Positions 1 through 11,100 of a stretch of DNA of 64,000 bases are shown here, one piece after another (positions within the stretch are counted from its first letter, which is position 1; every line of letters starts with the position of its first letter). Below the pieces are notes generated by a model, which worked only from the letters and a program-made list of their open reading frames with translations, was not told where the DNA came from and searched no databases. The DNA is from Alkalinema pantanalense (GTDB lineage: Bacteria > Cyanobacteriota > Cyanobacteriia > Leptolyngbyales > Leptolyngbyaceae): positions 32,093 to 96,092 of the forward strand of contig NZ_JBLZFX010000013.1 of assembly GCF_050753345.1 (NCBI RefSeq). The letters are read 5' to 3'. A program made the translations under genes and the position numbers.

Positions 1-1
1 G

Positions 2-157
2 GAATGGCTGTTTTGGTATGACCAGCAGGGAACGCGCTATCTGACGCCCCAAGAGCAGGTACGCCAGGAACGCAGCCGAGCCGATCGAGCAGAGGAGCGG
101 GCCGATCGTTTGGCCGATCGCCTGCGCCAGTTGGGTATCGATCCAGATCAAGTGTGA
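2..157 (+). CDS. Uma2 family endonuclease, C-terminal fragment (starts before window)
   Basis: The first 51 codons in frame 2 run to a TGA at 155-157, with no start inside the window. The translation begins EWLFWYDQQGTRYLTPQEQV, continues with an Arg/Glu/Ala/Asp-rich coiled stretch (RADRAEERADRLADRL) and ends in LGIDPDQV. Cyanobacterial Uma2 (DUF820) proteins, a restriction-endonuclease-like fold present in many copies per genome, typically end this way: a charged helix followed by LRxLGIDPDxL. The catalytic core lies outside the window, so the call rests on the tail only. Confidence 0.65.
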   Translation, partial: EWLFWYDQQGTRYLTPQEQVRQERSRADRAEERADRLADRLRQLGIDPDQV

Positions 158-274
158 ATTCTTCAAAGACAGCTAACCGGGCATAGACTTCCATACCCGG
201 TTGGATTGCGTGATACCTAGTGATACTTGGAGGTGATAGGCAGAAGCGATCATGGCCATCGCTCAACAGCTCAT

Positions 275-604
275 CTAAGCCGCAAGATAGGTTGTGATCA
301 AGTCCTCTAACTTCTGCTTAGGAATGGCTCCTTCATGTTGGCTCGTGAGTTCTCCATTCCGGAAGAACCGTAGAGCCGGAACCCCTTCAACTTTGCACAG
401 TGCAACACTTTCTGGATTGGGATCCACTTCCATTTTGATAACTTTCAAACGATCGCTATAGCTATTGGCGATCGCCTCAACGAGGGGGGCCATCAGCCGA
501 CAAGGCCCACACCAAGCAGCCCAAAAATAGACCAGCACAGGCTTGTCCGCTTTCAGCACTTCGGTTTCGAAGTCAGAGTCAGAGATAATTTGCAGGTTAC
601 TCAT
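275..604 (-). CDS. Thioredoxin
   Basis: A 109-residue protein, the usual length of a single-domain thioredoxin. The redox site is WCGPC (Cys32 and Cys35) after the YFWAAW strand, and the cis-proline loop is VEGVPAL. It should reduce protein disulfides in the cytoplasm, fed by thioredoxin reductase. It is a TrxA-like variant rather than the most canonical form: the helix after the active site reads RLMAPLVEAI. It stands alone, with a free upstream spacer of about 150 bp. The family assignment is secure; the specific client proteins cannot be read from sequence. Confidence 0.95.
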   Translation of the reverse strand: MSNLQIISDSDFETEVLKADKPVLVYFWAAWCGPCRLMAPLVEAIANSYSDRLKVIKMEVDPNPESVALCKVEGVPALRFFRNGELTSQHEGAIPKQKLEDLITTYLAA

Positions 605-686
605 ACAAGGTCAGGTAAACGAGCCGCTCAGCCATTTTATCAGCCCTGCTGTTTGATCAGCCTGTAGGAATCTGATTGATACCCGG

Positions 687-724
687 TACCCTCAGGCTTG
701 GGACTTACCCTCAGGCTTGGGACT
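687..724. repeat. Perfect 19-bp tandem duplication
   Basis: The unit TACCCTCAGGCTTGGGACT occurs twice back to back (687-705 and 706-724) between the thioredoxin gene and the 3' end of the hydrolase gene. The copies are identical. It is one of several unrelated short tandem repeats in the spacers of this window. Confidence 0.9.
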
Positions 725-759
725 ATGTTGCCGAGCTGCGATCTATGTCTGAGATCGGT

Positions 760-1656
760 TCAGGTACTGCGAATAAAGCTTAAAAGATGGTCTGCGGTTT
801 CCTGGGGTTTCTCCAAGTGGGGTACATGGCCGCATTGGTCAATCCAAATTAACTGGCTCTGGGCGATCGTGGTGCGGAAACGATCAGCGTCTGGAGTCCC
901 TAAAATTGCATCCTGGCGTCCCCATAGAATTAACGTGGGGACTTGCACTTGGGCAATGCGATCGCTGAGAAACCCATAGCCACCGCTTTTGGTAAAGGCA
1001 ATTAAGGCTTTGCTCCAGCGGGGTAATTCCAAGTGGAGCGCGGCGCACAGTTCCGCATCGGGGGTGACAAAACTGGAGTCATAGTAGGCTTTGAGGCTAA
1101 CCTGTTGGCGCACTTTCGGTTGCCGCAGGAATTCTGTTGCCAAATAGCCCAAAGGTGGAAACAGGAACTTTGAAATCACAGGACTTTTGGCAAATCCTGC
1201 ACTATCCAGCAAAACTAACTGCGCCACTGCATCGGGATAGGTCAAGGCAAAGTCGATCGCCGCTGCCCCCCCCATGGAAGCCCCCACCAATACCATGGGT
1301 CGGCCAATGCAGGTCTTCCAAGTGTAGTACAGGTGCGTTTTGATACTTTCAGGGTCAAAGCTAAGATCCACAGCGCGATCGGTAAACCCAAACCCCAGCA
1401 GATCGATCGCCCAAGTTTCCTGGGATGCGGCTAACAGTGGCAGCAATCGACGAAACTCAAAGACAGAGCTATCAAACCCATGGAGGAGCACGATCGGGGT
1501 ACCGCCCTCGCTTTGCTGGACAAAGGTAGTGTCGATCGCCGTCAAACTGAGCGGGGTAACAATCTTCTGGCGTTGGATATTTTGAGCCAGGGTGATGGAA
1601 GCTGCTTCGGTCAGTTGGCTAGCACGACTAGGTAAAAAACTTGGGAACATTTGCAC
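760..1656 (-). CDS. Alpha/beta-fold hydrolase
   Basis: A 298-residue protein with the alpha/beta hydrolase layout. The oxyanion segment is PIVLLHGFDSS (about 54-64), the nucleophile elbow is GASMGG with Ser127, an acid lies in LWGRQDAIL, and the catalytic His is in CGHVPHLEKP near the C-terminus. The small hydrophobic N-terminus and the cap between strands resemble the cyanobacterial MhpC/haloperoxidase-like group. The substrate cannot be told. The ATG at 1656 is used; the Met two codons later is an equally good start. It appears monocistronic. Confidence 0.88.
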   Translation of the reverse strand: MQMFPSFLPSRASQLTEAASITLAQNIQRQKIVTPLSLTAIDTTFVQQSEGGTPIVLLHGFDSSVFEFRRLLPLLAASQETWAIDLLGFGFTDRAVDLSFDPESIKTHLYYTWKTCIGRPMVLVGASMGGAAAIDFALTYPDAVAQLVLLDSAGFAKSPVISKFLFPPLGYLATEFLRQPKVRQQVSLKAYYDSSFVTPDAELCAALHLELPRWSKALIAFTKSGGYGFLSDRIAQVQVPTLILWGRQDAILGTPDADRFRTTIAQSQLIWIDQCGHVPHLEKPQETADHLLSFIRST

Positions 1657-1700
1657 GACATCGCTTGGGATCAGACCCCATTATACGAAGCACAATGACG

Positions 1701-1760
1701 TCAAACACAATGGCATCAAACTCAATGGCATCAAACTCAATGGCATCAAACTCAATGGCG
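1701..1760. repeat. 15-bp tandem repeat, four units
   Basis: Four consecutive units of consensus TCAAACTCAATGGCA cover 1701-1760. The first differs at one base (CACAA) and the last ends in G. A degenerate half unit (CACAATGACG) precedes them at 1691. The array lies just upstream of the hydrolase gene, between it and the start region of the giant gene. A short open frame can be read through it but looks like a by-product of the repeat. Confidence 0.9.
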
Positions 1761-2180
1761 TCATCCTAAACCTTCTACCTTACCCATCCTCCCTATCTGG
1801 CCATCCCTATTCGCCCTGCCCCTCGATCAACCCGCGTCTCCCAACCCGGGTTTCTCAACCTGTTCTCCAACATCCGGGAATGAGGTGAATTCCTACCAAT
1901 CCGGACAAGATTTTATCAGGACTAAAAAATACGTGAAATCTCCGGAGGGCTTTTGGGCAAGCTAACTTTGTTTACACGGTTATACGGATCTCAAATTCTG
2001 TATCACTCCGGTAACGAAATAACCAAGCTCACGTGATTCAACGAAGTTTTAAGCAAGTTTCACGTTCGAAACTGGACTTCAGCGGTTATCTTGGAGCAGC
2101 CCGATCGCCCACTAGGGAAGAGGCTCATTTTCTAACTGTGTTGTAACTGTTCGCACCTGCCAATCTCAGGAGTTTAGAGC
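1761..2180. other. Spacer upstream of the giant gene; no gene seen
   Basis: No convincing coding frame is present in this stretch. It should carry the promoter of the giant gene, whose ATG at 2181 is preceded by an AGGAG ribosome-binding site at about 2168. I saw no clear riboswitch or terminator. Confidence 0.5.
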
Positions 2181-5100
2181 ATGGAATTTGCTGGGTCTTC
2201 CCTCTGGAATTCATCTTCACTCACTATCCCTCCATTTTCCTCTAGTCTCGATCGCTACGGGGCTTCTCCCTTAACTCCTTCGCCAGGATTCAATCCTGGG
2301 ACTGCATCCTCCTTAGTATTTATCGATGCGGGAGTCCAGGACGCAGCGTCCCTACTAGGCAGTCTTGATAGCAATACGGCGGTCTATTTCCTCAATCCTT
2401 ACCAGGATGCGATCGGTCAAATTACGGCAACGCTGTTACACCATACGGGCGTTGAGTCAGTCCATATTCTTTCCCACGGTGCCGCCGGTCAGCTACAGCT
2501 GGGAAATTCCTGGCTCAGCGGAGATAACCTAGCCTCCTACACACAGCAATTGAAGTCCTGGGGGCAGGCATTGACTGCTGATGCCGATATCCTGTTATAC
2601 GGTTGTGATGTGGGGCAGGGCTCGATCGGGCGATCGTTCCTGCAAAGTTTAGCCCAATTAACGGAAGCCGATGTGGCCGCATCGGATAACATCACCGGGG
2701 CAGATGGAGATTGGGTGTTAGAAACTCAAATTGGCACCATTAACACTGCCAGTCTCAACCCTGTTAACTATCGGTATGATCTCAATACCCAACTGCTCTC
2801 TGGCATTCAAACGACCCTGTCTAGTGCAGCAGTGGGAGGCTCCATCTCTCCCGGCATGGTTAGCCAAAATGGCCAATATGTCGTCTTTACGAGCAAGTCC
2901 GATGGGTTAGTCTCGCAAGATAACAATGGCTTTGAGGACGTTTTTCTCTACGATCGCGTTAACAACACCTATACTTTGGTGAGTCACGATGCGACCAATA
3001 CGAACGCGGGTAACGGAACCTCTCTCAGACCTGTAATTAGTGGTGATGGTAACTATGTTGCCTTTGTCAGTAGCGCCAGTAATCTGGTCAGCGGTGTCAC
3101 AGACAATAACAACCTAGAAGATATTTTCCTATGGGAGCGCAGTACCGGCAAGATCACATTGCTGAGTAACTTGGGTGGGGTTACCCAAGCTGGCAGCTCA
3201 ACGAACCCGGTGATTAACCAAGATGGTTCCGTCGTCGCGTTCACCAGTACAGCATCTGGCCTACTGGGAGTACCCGATCGCAACGGGGTCAGTGGATCAG
3301 ACGTCTTTGTCTGGACAAAAACCAATGGCTTGGAGTTGGTGAGTGTTAACCAAAACTTTAATGGAAGCGGGAATGGCTCCTCCTCCAACCCTGTTGTCAG
3401 CGCCGATGGTAACTATGTTGCCTTCATCAGTACTGCCAATGACCTGTTACCTGGAGACAATGATGGTTTCCAAGCGGATGTTTTTGTCTATGGGGTAACG
3501 AGTGGGACATTTGACCAGATTAGTATTAATCCAGCAGTCGCTGGCAGTGGTAATGGCACTGCATCGGGTCGCTTGGCCATTAGTGCCAACGGTGGACGGG
3601 TCGCCTTTGCCACTTCGTCCCGATTGTTAGCGACCGATACGAATACATCAAATGATATTTATGTATGGGATCGCGCAACTGGTAACCTGATTCTGGGTAG
3701 TGTCAGCGCTACCGGCACCCAAGCAGGGGATAACAGTTCCGATGCCCCAGTCTTGAGTGCCAATGGACAATATTTAGCCTTTAGCAGCTTAGCGAGTAAC
3801 TTAGTTGCCACGGGAGACACCAACGGTGCATTAGATATCTATTGGCGAGATCTGGATTCAGCCAATCCTAGTCGCTTAATTAGTCAAGTCGGTGGTGTGG
3901 TTGGTAATTCCTCATCCCTCAATCCTGTCATGAGTGATGATGGCAAAACGATCGTCTTTGTCAGCAGTGCGACTAATTTAATCGCTAATGACACCAATAA
4001 TCGGGCTGATGCCTTTGCCTATAACATTGACAGCCAAGTGTTATCCCTCGTCACCCGGCAGCAGGGGGTTACCCCTCCCACAGTTGGCGATAGCGGCACA
4101 CAGAGTCCAGCCATTAGCGGCGACGGGAAATTTGTCTTCTTCAGCAGCGATGCCACTAACTTAGTTCCCCAGGATACCAATGGGGTTGAAGATGTCTTTT
4201 TCACTGACTTAACAACGGGGGCAGTCAGTCTTGTTTCCCGGGCTACCCGCACTTCCGTTACAGGAAATGGCAACTCCGAAGTCACCGCCAATCAATCCAT
4301 TAGCACCGATGGCCGCTATGTCGTCTTTACGAGTTCGGTGGATAAGCTGGTGTCAGGAGATACCAACGGTGTTACAGATATTTTCCTACGGGATGTCACA
4401 CTACCCAGTAGCGATCCCAATGCGATTAAGCTAGTGAGTCGCACAACCACTGGCAACGCTGGTAATGGAGCATCCTCTACACCGATGATCAGTGGTGATG
4501 GCAACTTTATTGTTTTCACCAGTTCTGCTTCTGATCTGGTTGCGGGGGATACTAATAATCAGGCAGATATTTTCCTGTACAACCGATCGACGGGTACAGT
4601 TCAACTGATTAGTAAAGTTGGTTCTACATTAGCCAATGGAGCATCTGCCAATCCGATTATTAGTAACGATGGCCAGTACGTTGTCTTTACCAGTACTGCT
4701 AGTAATCTAGTTGCCAATGACAGCAATAATGCCCAGGATGTCTTCCTATGGAATCGTACAACAGGAGTCATCCAGTTAGTTAGCAAAACAGGTTCGGGTA
4801 ACAGTGGCAATGCTGCATCTGCCAATGCCACTATCAGCGCCAATGGGTTATATGTGGTCTTTACCAGTACCGCGAGTGACTTAGTGGCAGGGGATACAAA
4901 CGCAGCCCAGGATGTATTTGCGTTTAATACCCAAACTGGTGCGGTGACCCTCCTAAGTACGGGGGCTAGCGGCATTGGGAATGATAATTCCTTCAATCCT
5001 GTGATTAGTGATGATGGTCGCTATGTAGCGTTTACCAGTGATGCCACCAACCTTGTCGCCAACGATACCAACGGAACCCAGGATGTCTTCCGGTACGATC

Positions 5101-8100
5101 TGCAAGCTGCATCTAATCCCCTCGCCTTAGTGAGTGTGAATACCAGTGGTAACGCTGGAGTTACAACGGGGACACCTACTACGCTGGGTTCCTACGCACC
5201 AACCATGAGCGCAGATGGTAATTTGATTGCCTTTGTCAGCACGGCCAGCGATTTAACAACGACCACGGATACCAATGGCAATGTTGCTGATGTGTTTATC
5301 CGCAATATGCAAACGGGCCAGACGTCCCTGGTGAGCGTCAATTCCGCTGGAACCGGCAGTGGCAACGGATCAGGCTCGCTGAATCCCGTAATTAGTGCTG
5401 ATGGTCGCTATGTAGCCTTTGTCAGTACAGCCTCGGATTTGGTTACAGGAGACACCAATGGCAATATCCAAGATGTTTTTGTTCGGGACACGGTCACGGG
5501 ACGCACTCGTTTAATCAGCTTAGATGAATCGGATATCAATGCAGGAAATGCAGCATCCAAAGATCCGACCCTGAGCCGCAATGCCGCCTATATTGCCTTT
5601 ACCAGCGATGCGAGTAATTTAGTCGCGGATGATCTCAACCGCGCCGCAGATGTCTTTGGGACCCAACTGAAACAAACGGTCAGCATTGTGACCCAGGATG
5701 GCACTGCAACTGAAACGGCCGGTGATACTGGATCGTATAAAGTCAGCCGCACCGATCCGACGGGAACACTTATTGTCAAGTTGTTGCCTAAGGTCACGGG
5801 TACCGCATCGGTTCAAGACTATGACATTACGACCACCACAGCGGGCGTTACGTTGGTTCGGGATACTAATACTGGACTGATCACTTTGACGCTGAGCGAT
5901 AATGTCAAAGATGTGATTTTGGTTGTGACACCGATCGATGATGTTGTAGCAGAACCAACTGAAGCCGTAGAACTCGCCCTCGTTGATGATGGGGGATTTT
6001 TAATCAGTAGCGCCGCTGCCAGTGCTAGCGTTTCAATTCTCGATAACGATACGGTTGTTACCAACACAAATGATTCGGGAGAAGGGTCTCTGCGGCAGGC
6101 CATTTTAAATGCTAATGCCTTTGCGGGAACCAATACTATTACCTTCCAAATTCCGGGTACAGGGGCCAAAACGATCGCATTGCAATCAGCCCTTCCAGAT
6201 ATTACGGATACCGTTATAATTGATGGCACGAGCCAAGCCGGATTTACAACAATTCCCGTCATCACCCTAGATGGAACCGCGATAGCCACGACAACCAATG
6301 GTTTAAACCTCACTACCAATGGCAACCAAGTCAAAGGACTCAAAATCACTAATTTCAAAGGCAACGGAATTGCAATTGCAGGAAGTAATAATACAATTGG
6401 GCTTGGGGCAGTCGATACAATTGGCAGCAACATCATTACTGGGAATGGTCAAGCAGGCATTGCCGTCACTTCAGGCACAGGTAATCGGATCTCTGGCAAC
6501 TCGATCGGCAATAACACTGGATTAGGGATCGATCTAGGCCCAACGGGAGTCACGCCCAATGATATCGGTGATGTTGATACCGGCGCAAATAATCTACAGA
6601 ACTTCCCCGTTTCCCTGGTTGCAGAAAACACCATTGCTGGCGATCAAACCATTATTACAGGTCGTCTCAACGGAATTGCTGGACGCACCATTCGGGTTGA
6701 GTTTTTCAGCAATACAGCCGCCGATCCCTCGACCAATGGGGAAGGAGAAACCTATCTTGGCTTCCAAGATGTGACGATCGATAGCAGTGGATTTGCCGAC
6801 ATTTCCTTCACAACAACAACCGCTATCACAGGGTTAGTCAGCGCCACGGCAATTGATACCCAAAGCGGAGACACCTCCGAATTTGCCGTCACCGTGCCCG
6901 TATCCAAACCGGAAATTTCGATCGTCCCCGTAGTACCCTCTCTCATTGAAGGGAATACAGGAACCAGTGGCTACGGATTTGATGTGGTGCTGTCTCGGGC
7001 CAGTGCCCAAACCGTGACTGTGAATGTTGCGACCCAAGCAGGTACCGCAACGGAGGGAACTGATTATCAGGCACTGGCGCAAACACTCACCTTCGCACCC
7101 GGTGTAACCACCCAGCGGATCACGGTAAACGTCATCGGAGATACGCTGGTTGAAGCAAATGAAACATTTAATGTTGTTCTGAGCAATCCCTCAGTCAATG
7201 CAACGTTAGCGACAACGCCATCTGCAACCGGAACCATTCGAGACGATGATACGCCTCAGTTCTCGATCGTACCCTCCAGCCCAGCAATCACGGAAGGCAA
7301 CAGTGGTACTGTAGCCTACACCTTCACCGTTAGTCTGTCGCAACCCAGTCTAACCCCTGTTTCCGTGGATTACCGCACGGTTGATGGCACAGCGATTTCC
7401 ACTGGGGTAGGAGCAGATTTCGTAGCCACTACCGGCACGCTAAACTTTGCCGCCAATGATACGACGCCTAAGACGATTACCGTTTTAGTCAATGGCGATA
7501 CCATCTTTGAGCCCAATGAAAACTTCTTGGTCGAACTGCTCAATCCCCAAGGAGCGAGCCTAGACAGTACGGCCTCGACTGCAACAGGCGTTATTACAAA
7601 TGATGATCCTGCCCCTGTAATTACGTTCCAGTCACTCACGCCATCGGTTACGGAGGGCAACAGCGGCACGACCGATCTGATTTTTAACGTTCAGTTATCA
7701 GGAGCTTCTAGTAGTCCAATTAGCGTTGACTACACCACTCAAAATGGGACTGCTCTTGCTGGGGAGGACTATACAACCGTTAATGGAACCTTGACCTTTG
7801 CCCCTGGAGAAACCAGTAAAACCATTACGGTCAAAGTTGCAGGAGACAATAAGTTTGAAATCGACGAAACCTTGTCTTTGGTGTTGTCTAATCCTACGGG
7901 CAGCGCCACGATCGGGCCAGGGAATACCACCGCAACGGGCACAATTACCAACGACGATGCCCGTCCGACCATTAGTTTCGCATCTTCCAACGTTTCGACC
8001 CTAGAAGGCAATAGCGGCAGCACTCCCGCAACCTTTACGGTTAATTTATCCAATCCATCCAGCGAAGTTATCACCGTCAGCTACGCAACTCAGGATGGAA

Positions 8101-11100
8101 CGGCTACGGCTGGTTCCGACTATACTTCCGCCACTGGAACCCTCACATTTAACCCTGGTGAAACCAGTAAAGATATCGCAGTTCAAATTACCGGCGATAC
8201 CATCGTAGAATCCAATGAAACCTATCAAGTACAGTTGAGCGGCGCGACTAATGGGACATTATCCAGTGGGGGCAGCACGCTGTCCGCAACAGGAACTATC
8301 CTAGATGATGACATCGGCATCGCGATCGTGCCTTTAACGATTAGTCAACCGGAAGGGAATAGCGGTACGACAAACTATAGCTTTAAGGTGCAGTTATCCA
8401 AACCTGCCACGCAAGCAGTCAGTGTCAACTACACAACCAAAGATGGAACCGCCCTGGCAGGGGAAGATTACACAGCAGCAAATGGAACGCTCACCTTTGC
8501 CGCTGGAGAAACAGAGAAAACAATCACCATTCAAGTCAATGGGGATACGAAGTTCGAGGGTGATGAAACATTTACCTTAGAGCTCTCAAATGCAGCGGGC
8601 GCGACCATCACTTCGGGTAATTCGATCGGCACAGCAACCATTACCAACGATGATGCCCGTCCGACCATTAGTTTCGCCTCCTCCAGTGTTTCAACAGTGG
8701 AAGGCAATAGCGGCAACACTCCCGCAACCTTTACGGTTAACTTATCCAATCCATCCAGCGAAGTCGTCACGGTCAACTATGCAACGCAGAATGGAACGGC
8801 TACGGCTGGTTCAGATTACACCGCTAATACCGGAACCTTAACATTTAATCCCGGTGAAACCAGTAAAAATATCACCATTCAAGTCATTGGTGATACCACA
8901 CCAGAAGTTAATGAAACCTACCAGGTTCAATTAAGCAGCGCCACCAATGGAACATTCTCCGGTGGGGGCAGTACATTAGTCGCCACGGGAACCATCACGG
9001 ATGATGATGCTCCAGTGGTTCCAAAGGTTTCGATCACTCCCACGCTGGTTTCCAAAACTGAAGGAAATAGTGGCAGTCAGTTCTACCAATTTACGATTCA
9101 ATTAGATCAACCAACGACCCAACAGGTCTCAGTCCAGTATGCAACCGTTGATGGAACCGCCGTCAGTTCTGGCCTCTCCGCCGATTATGGTGGCAAATCC
9201 GGCACCTTGATTTTTGCGCCAGGTGAAACCAGTAAAACGGTGGCGATCGAAGTGTTCGGAGACACCAATTTTGAGGCCAATGAAACCTTTAAGTTACAAC
9301 TGAGCAATCCGCAAAATGCAACCTTAGGAACGACGGAAGCTACGGGTGAAATTCTGAATGATGATGCGGCTCCATTACCTGGGCTATCTGTTCTTGCAAC
9401 ACCCACTACAGTGGTGGAAGGCAATGCTGGAACCACAAAGACTGTGACCTTTACAGTTTCGTTATCCAGTGCTGCAACTCAGCCCGTCACAGTCACCTAT
9501 ACCACCGTAGATGGCACAGCCACCTCCGCCGGAAATGATTATATTCCCGTCTCCGGTTCTTTAACATTCGCTCCTGGGGAAACAAGCAAAACCGTCAATG
9601 TAACGGTGATTGGAGATAATACCGTTGAGCCCGATGAAGACTTCTCGCTGAACTTGAGCAATCCAACCAACGCGAAGATTGATGTTCTGTCAGCTTTTGT
9701 CACCATTTCCAATGATGACTCCAACAATGGACAGCCACCCACCGTATCCCTGGGAACGGGTACAGTCAGCCTTGCGGAAGGGAATACATTAGGTTCAGTG
9801 ATGCTCTTTACCATCACCCTCTCCCAACCCGCCACCCAAACGGTCACCGTTCAAGTAGACACCGTAGATGGTACGGCGATCGCTGGACAGGACTACGTTC
9901 CCATTTCCAAGGGCCTCATTACGTTCAACCCAGGAGAACAATCGAAAACGTTTACCGTTTCCACGATCGGTGACACTATCCCTGAACCCGATGAGACTTT
10001 TGACGTTCGCCTCTCTAACCCCAGCAATGCTGTTTTAGGCACCTTGAGTCAAACCGGAGTGATTGTCAATGATGATGGCCCAGTTCTGCCAACAGTTTCC
10101 TTGGGAACAACCGCCATTACCCAAAATGAAGGCAATTCTGGCACAACCCTCTATACCTTTACGGCAACTCTATCTCAACCAGCTTCGTCCACCATCACCG
10201 TTGACTACGACACGATCGACGGTACGGCAACCGTTGCGGATAATGACTATGCCCCAGTCAGCAATGGGCGCTTGACCTTCAATGCTGGAGAAACAACGAA
10301 AACCTTCAATATTGCGGTCAATGGAGACACTAAAGTTGAAACCAATGAAATCTTTAAAGTTCAACTGAAGAACCCCGTTGGTGCCACGATCGGGACTGCT
10401 AGCCAAGATGGAATTATTCAAAATGATGATGTTGCCCCGTCCCTCAGCCTGAGCATTGTACCGACCAACGCAGCACAAACTGAAGGCAATAGCGGTACCA
10501 AAGCCTTCACATTTACCGTCAATCTTTCCCAGGCTGCAACCACTCCAGTTACAGTGAACTATGCCACCGTAGATGGGACAGCGACGGTTACCAATAACGA
10601 CTATGGCCAAAAATCAGGAACACTCACCTTTGCCGCTGGCGAGACTTCTAAGATCATTACGATCGATGTGAATGGAGATACCGTTGTTGAACCCGATGAA
10701 AGCTTCTCAGTTCAGTTGAGTAATGCCTCTGGGGCAACGATTAGTACCGCATCCGCCAGCGGAACCATTATCAACGACGATTCCCTTGCCCTGCCAACCA
10801 TTTCGATCGCGCCGATCACCTTAAGCCAACTGGAAGGAAACCTAGGAAACCGTGCCTATGACTTCACCGTTACACTTTCCCAGGCTTCTACTCAAGCGGT
10901 CACGGTCAACTATGCCATTCAAGATGGCACCGCCACTCTAGCCGATGGCGATTATGTTGTGAGTCAGACCGCTGGCACACTCACCTTTGCCCCCGGTGAG
11001 ACTAGTAAAGTGATTACCGTCAATGTGGTGGGTGACAGTAAGTTTGAGGCGGATGAAACCTTTACGGTCAGACTCTCTTCACCCAGTAACGGCATTTTAA

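Noticed and set aside
1592..1888. 98-codon frame with a KLNGIKLNGIKLNG repeat
   Set aside because: The repeat peptide is only the translation of the 15-bp tandem repeat in the spacer.
5819..6436. Long minus-strand frame of 205 codons inside the giant gene
   Set aside because: It is the antisense shadow of the repetitive Thr/Val-rich coding sequence.
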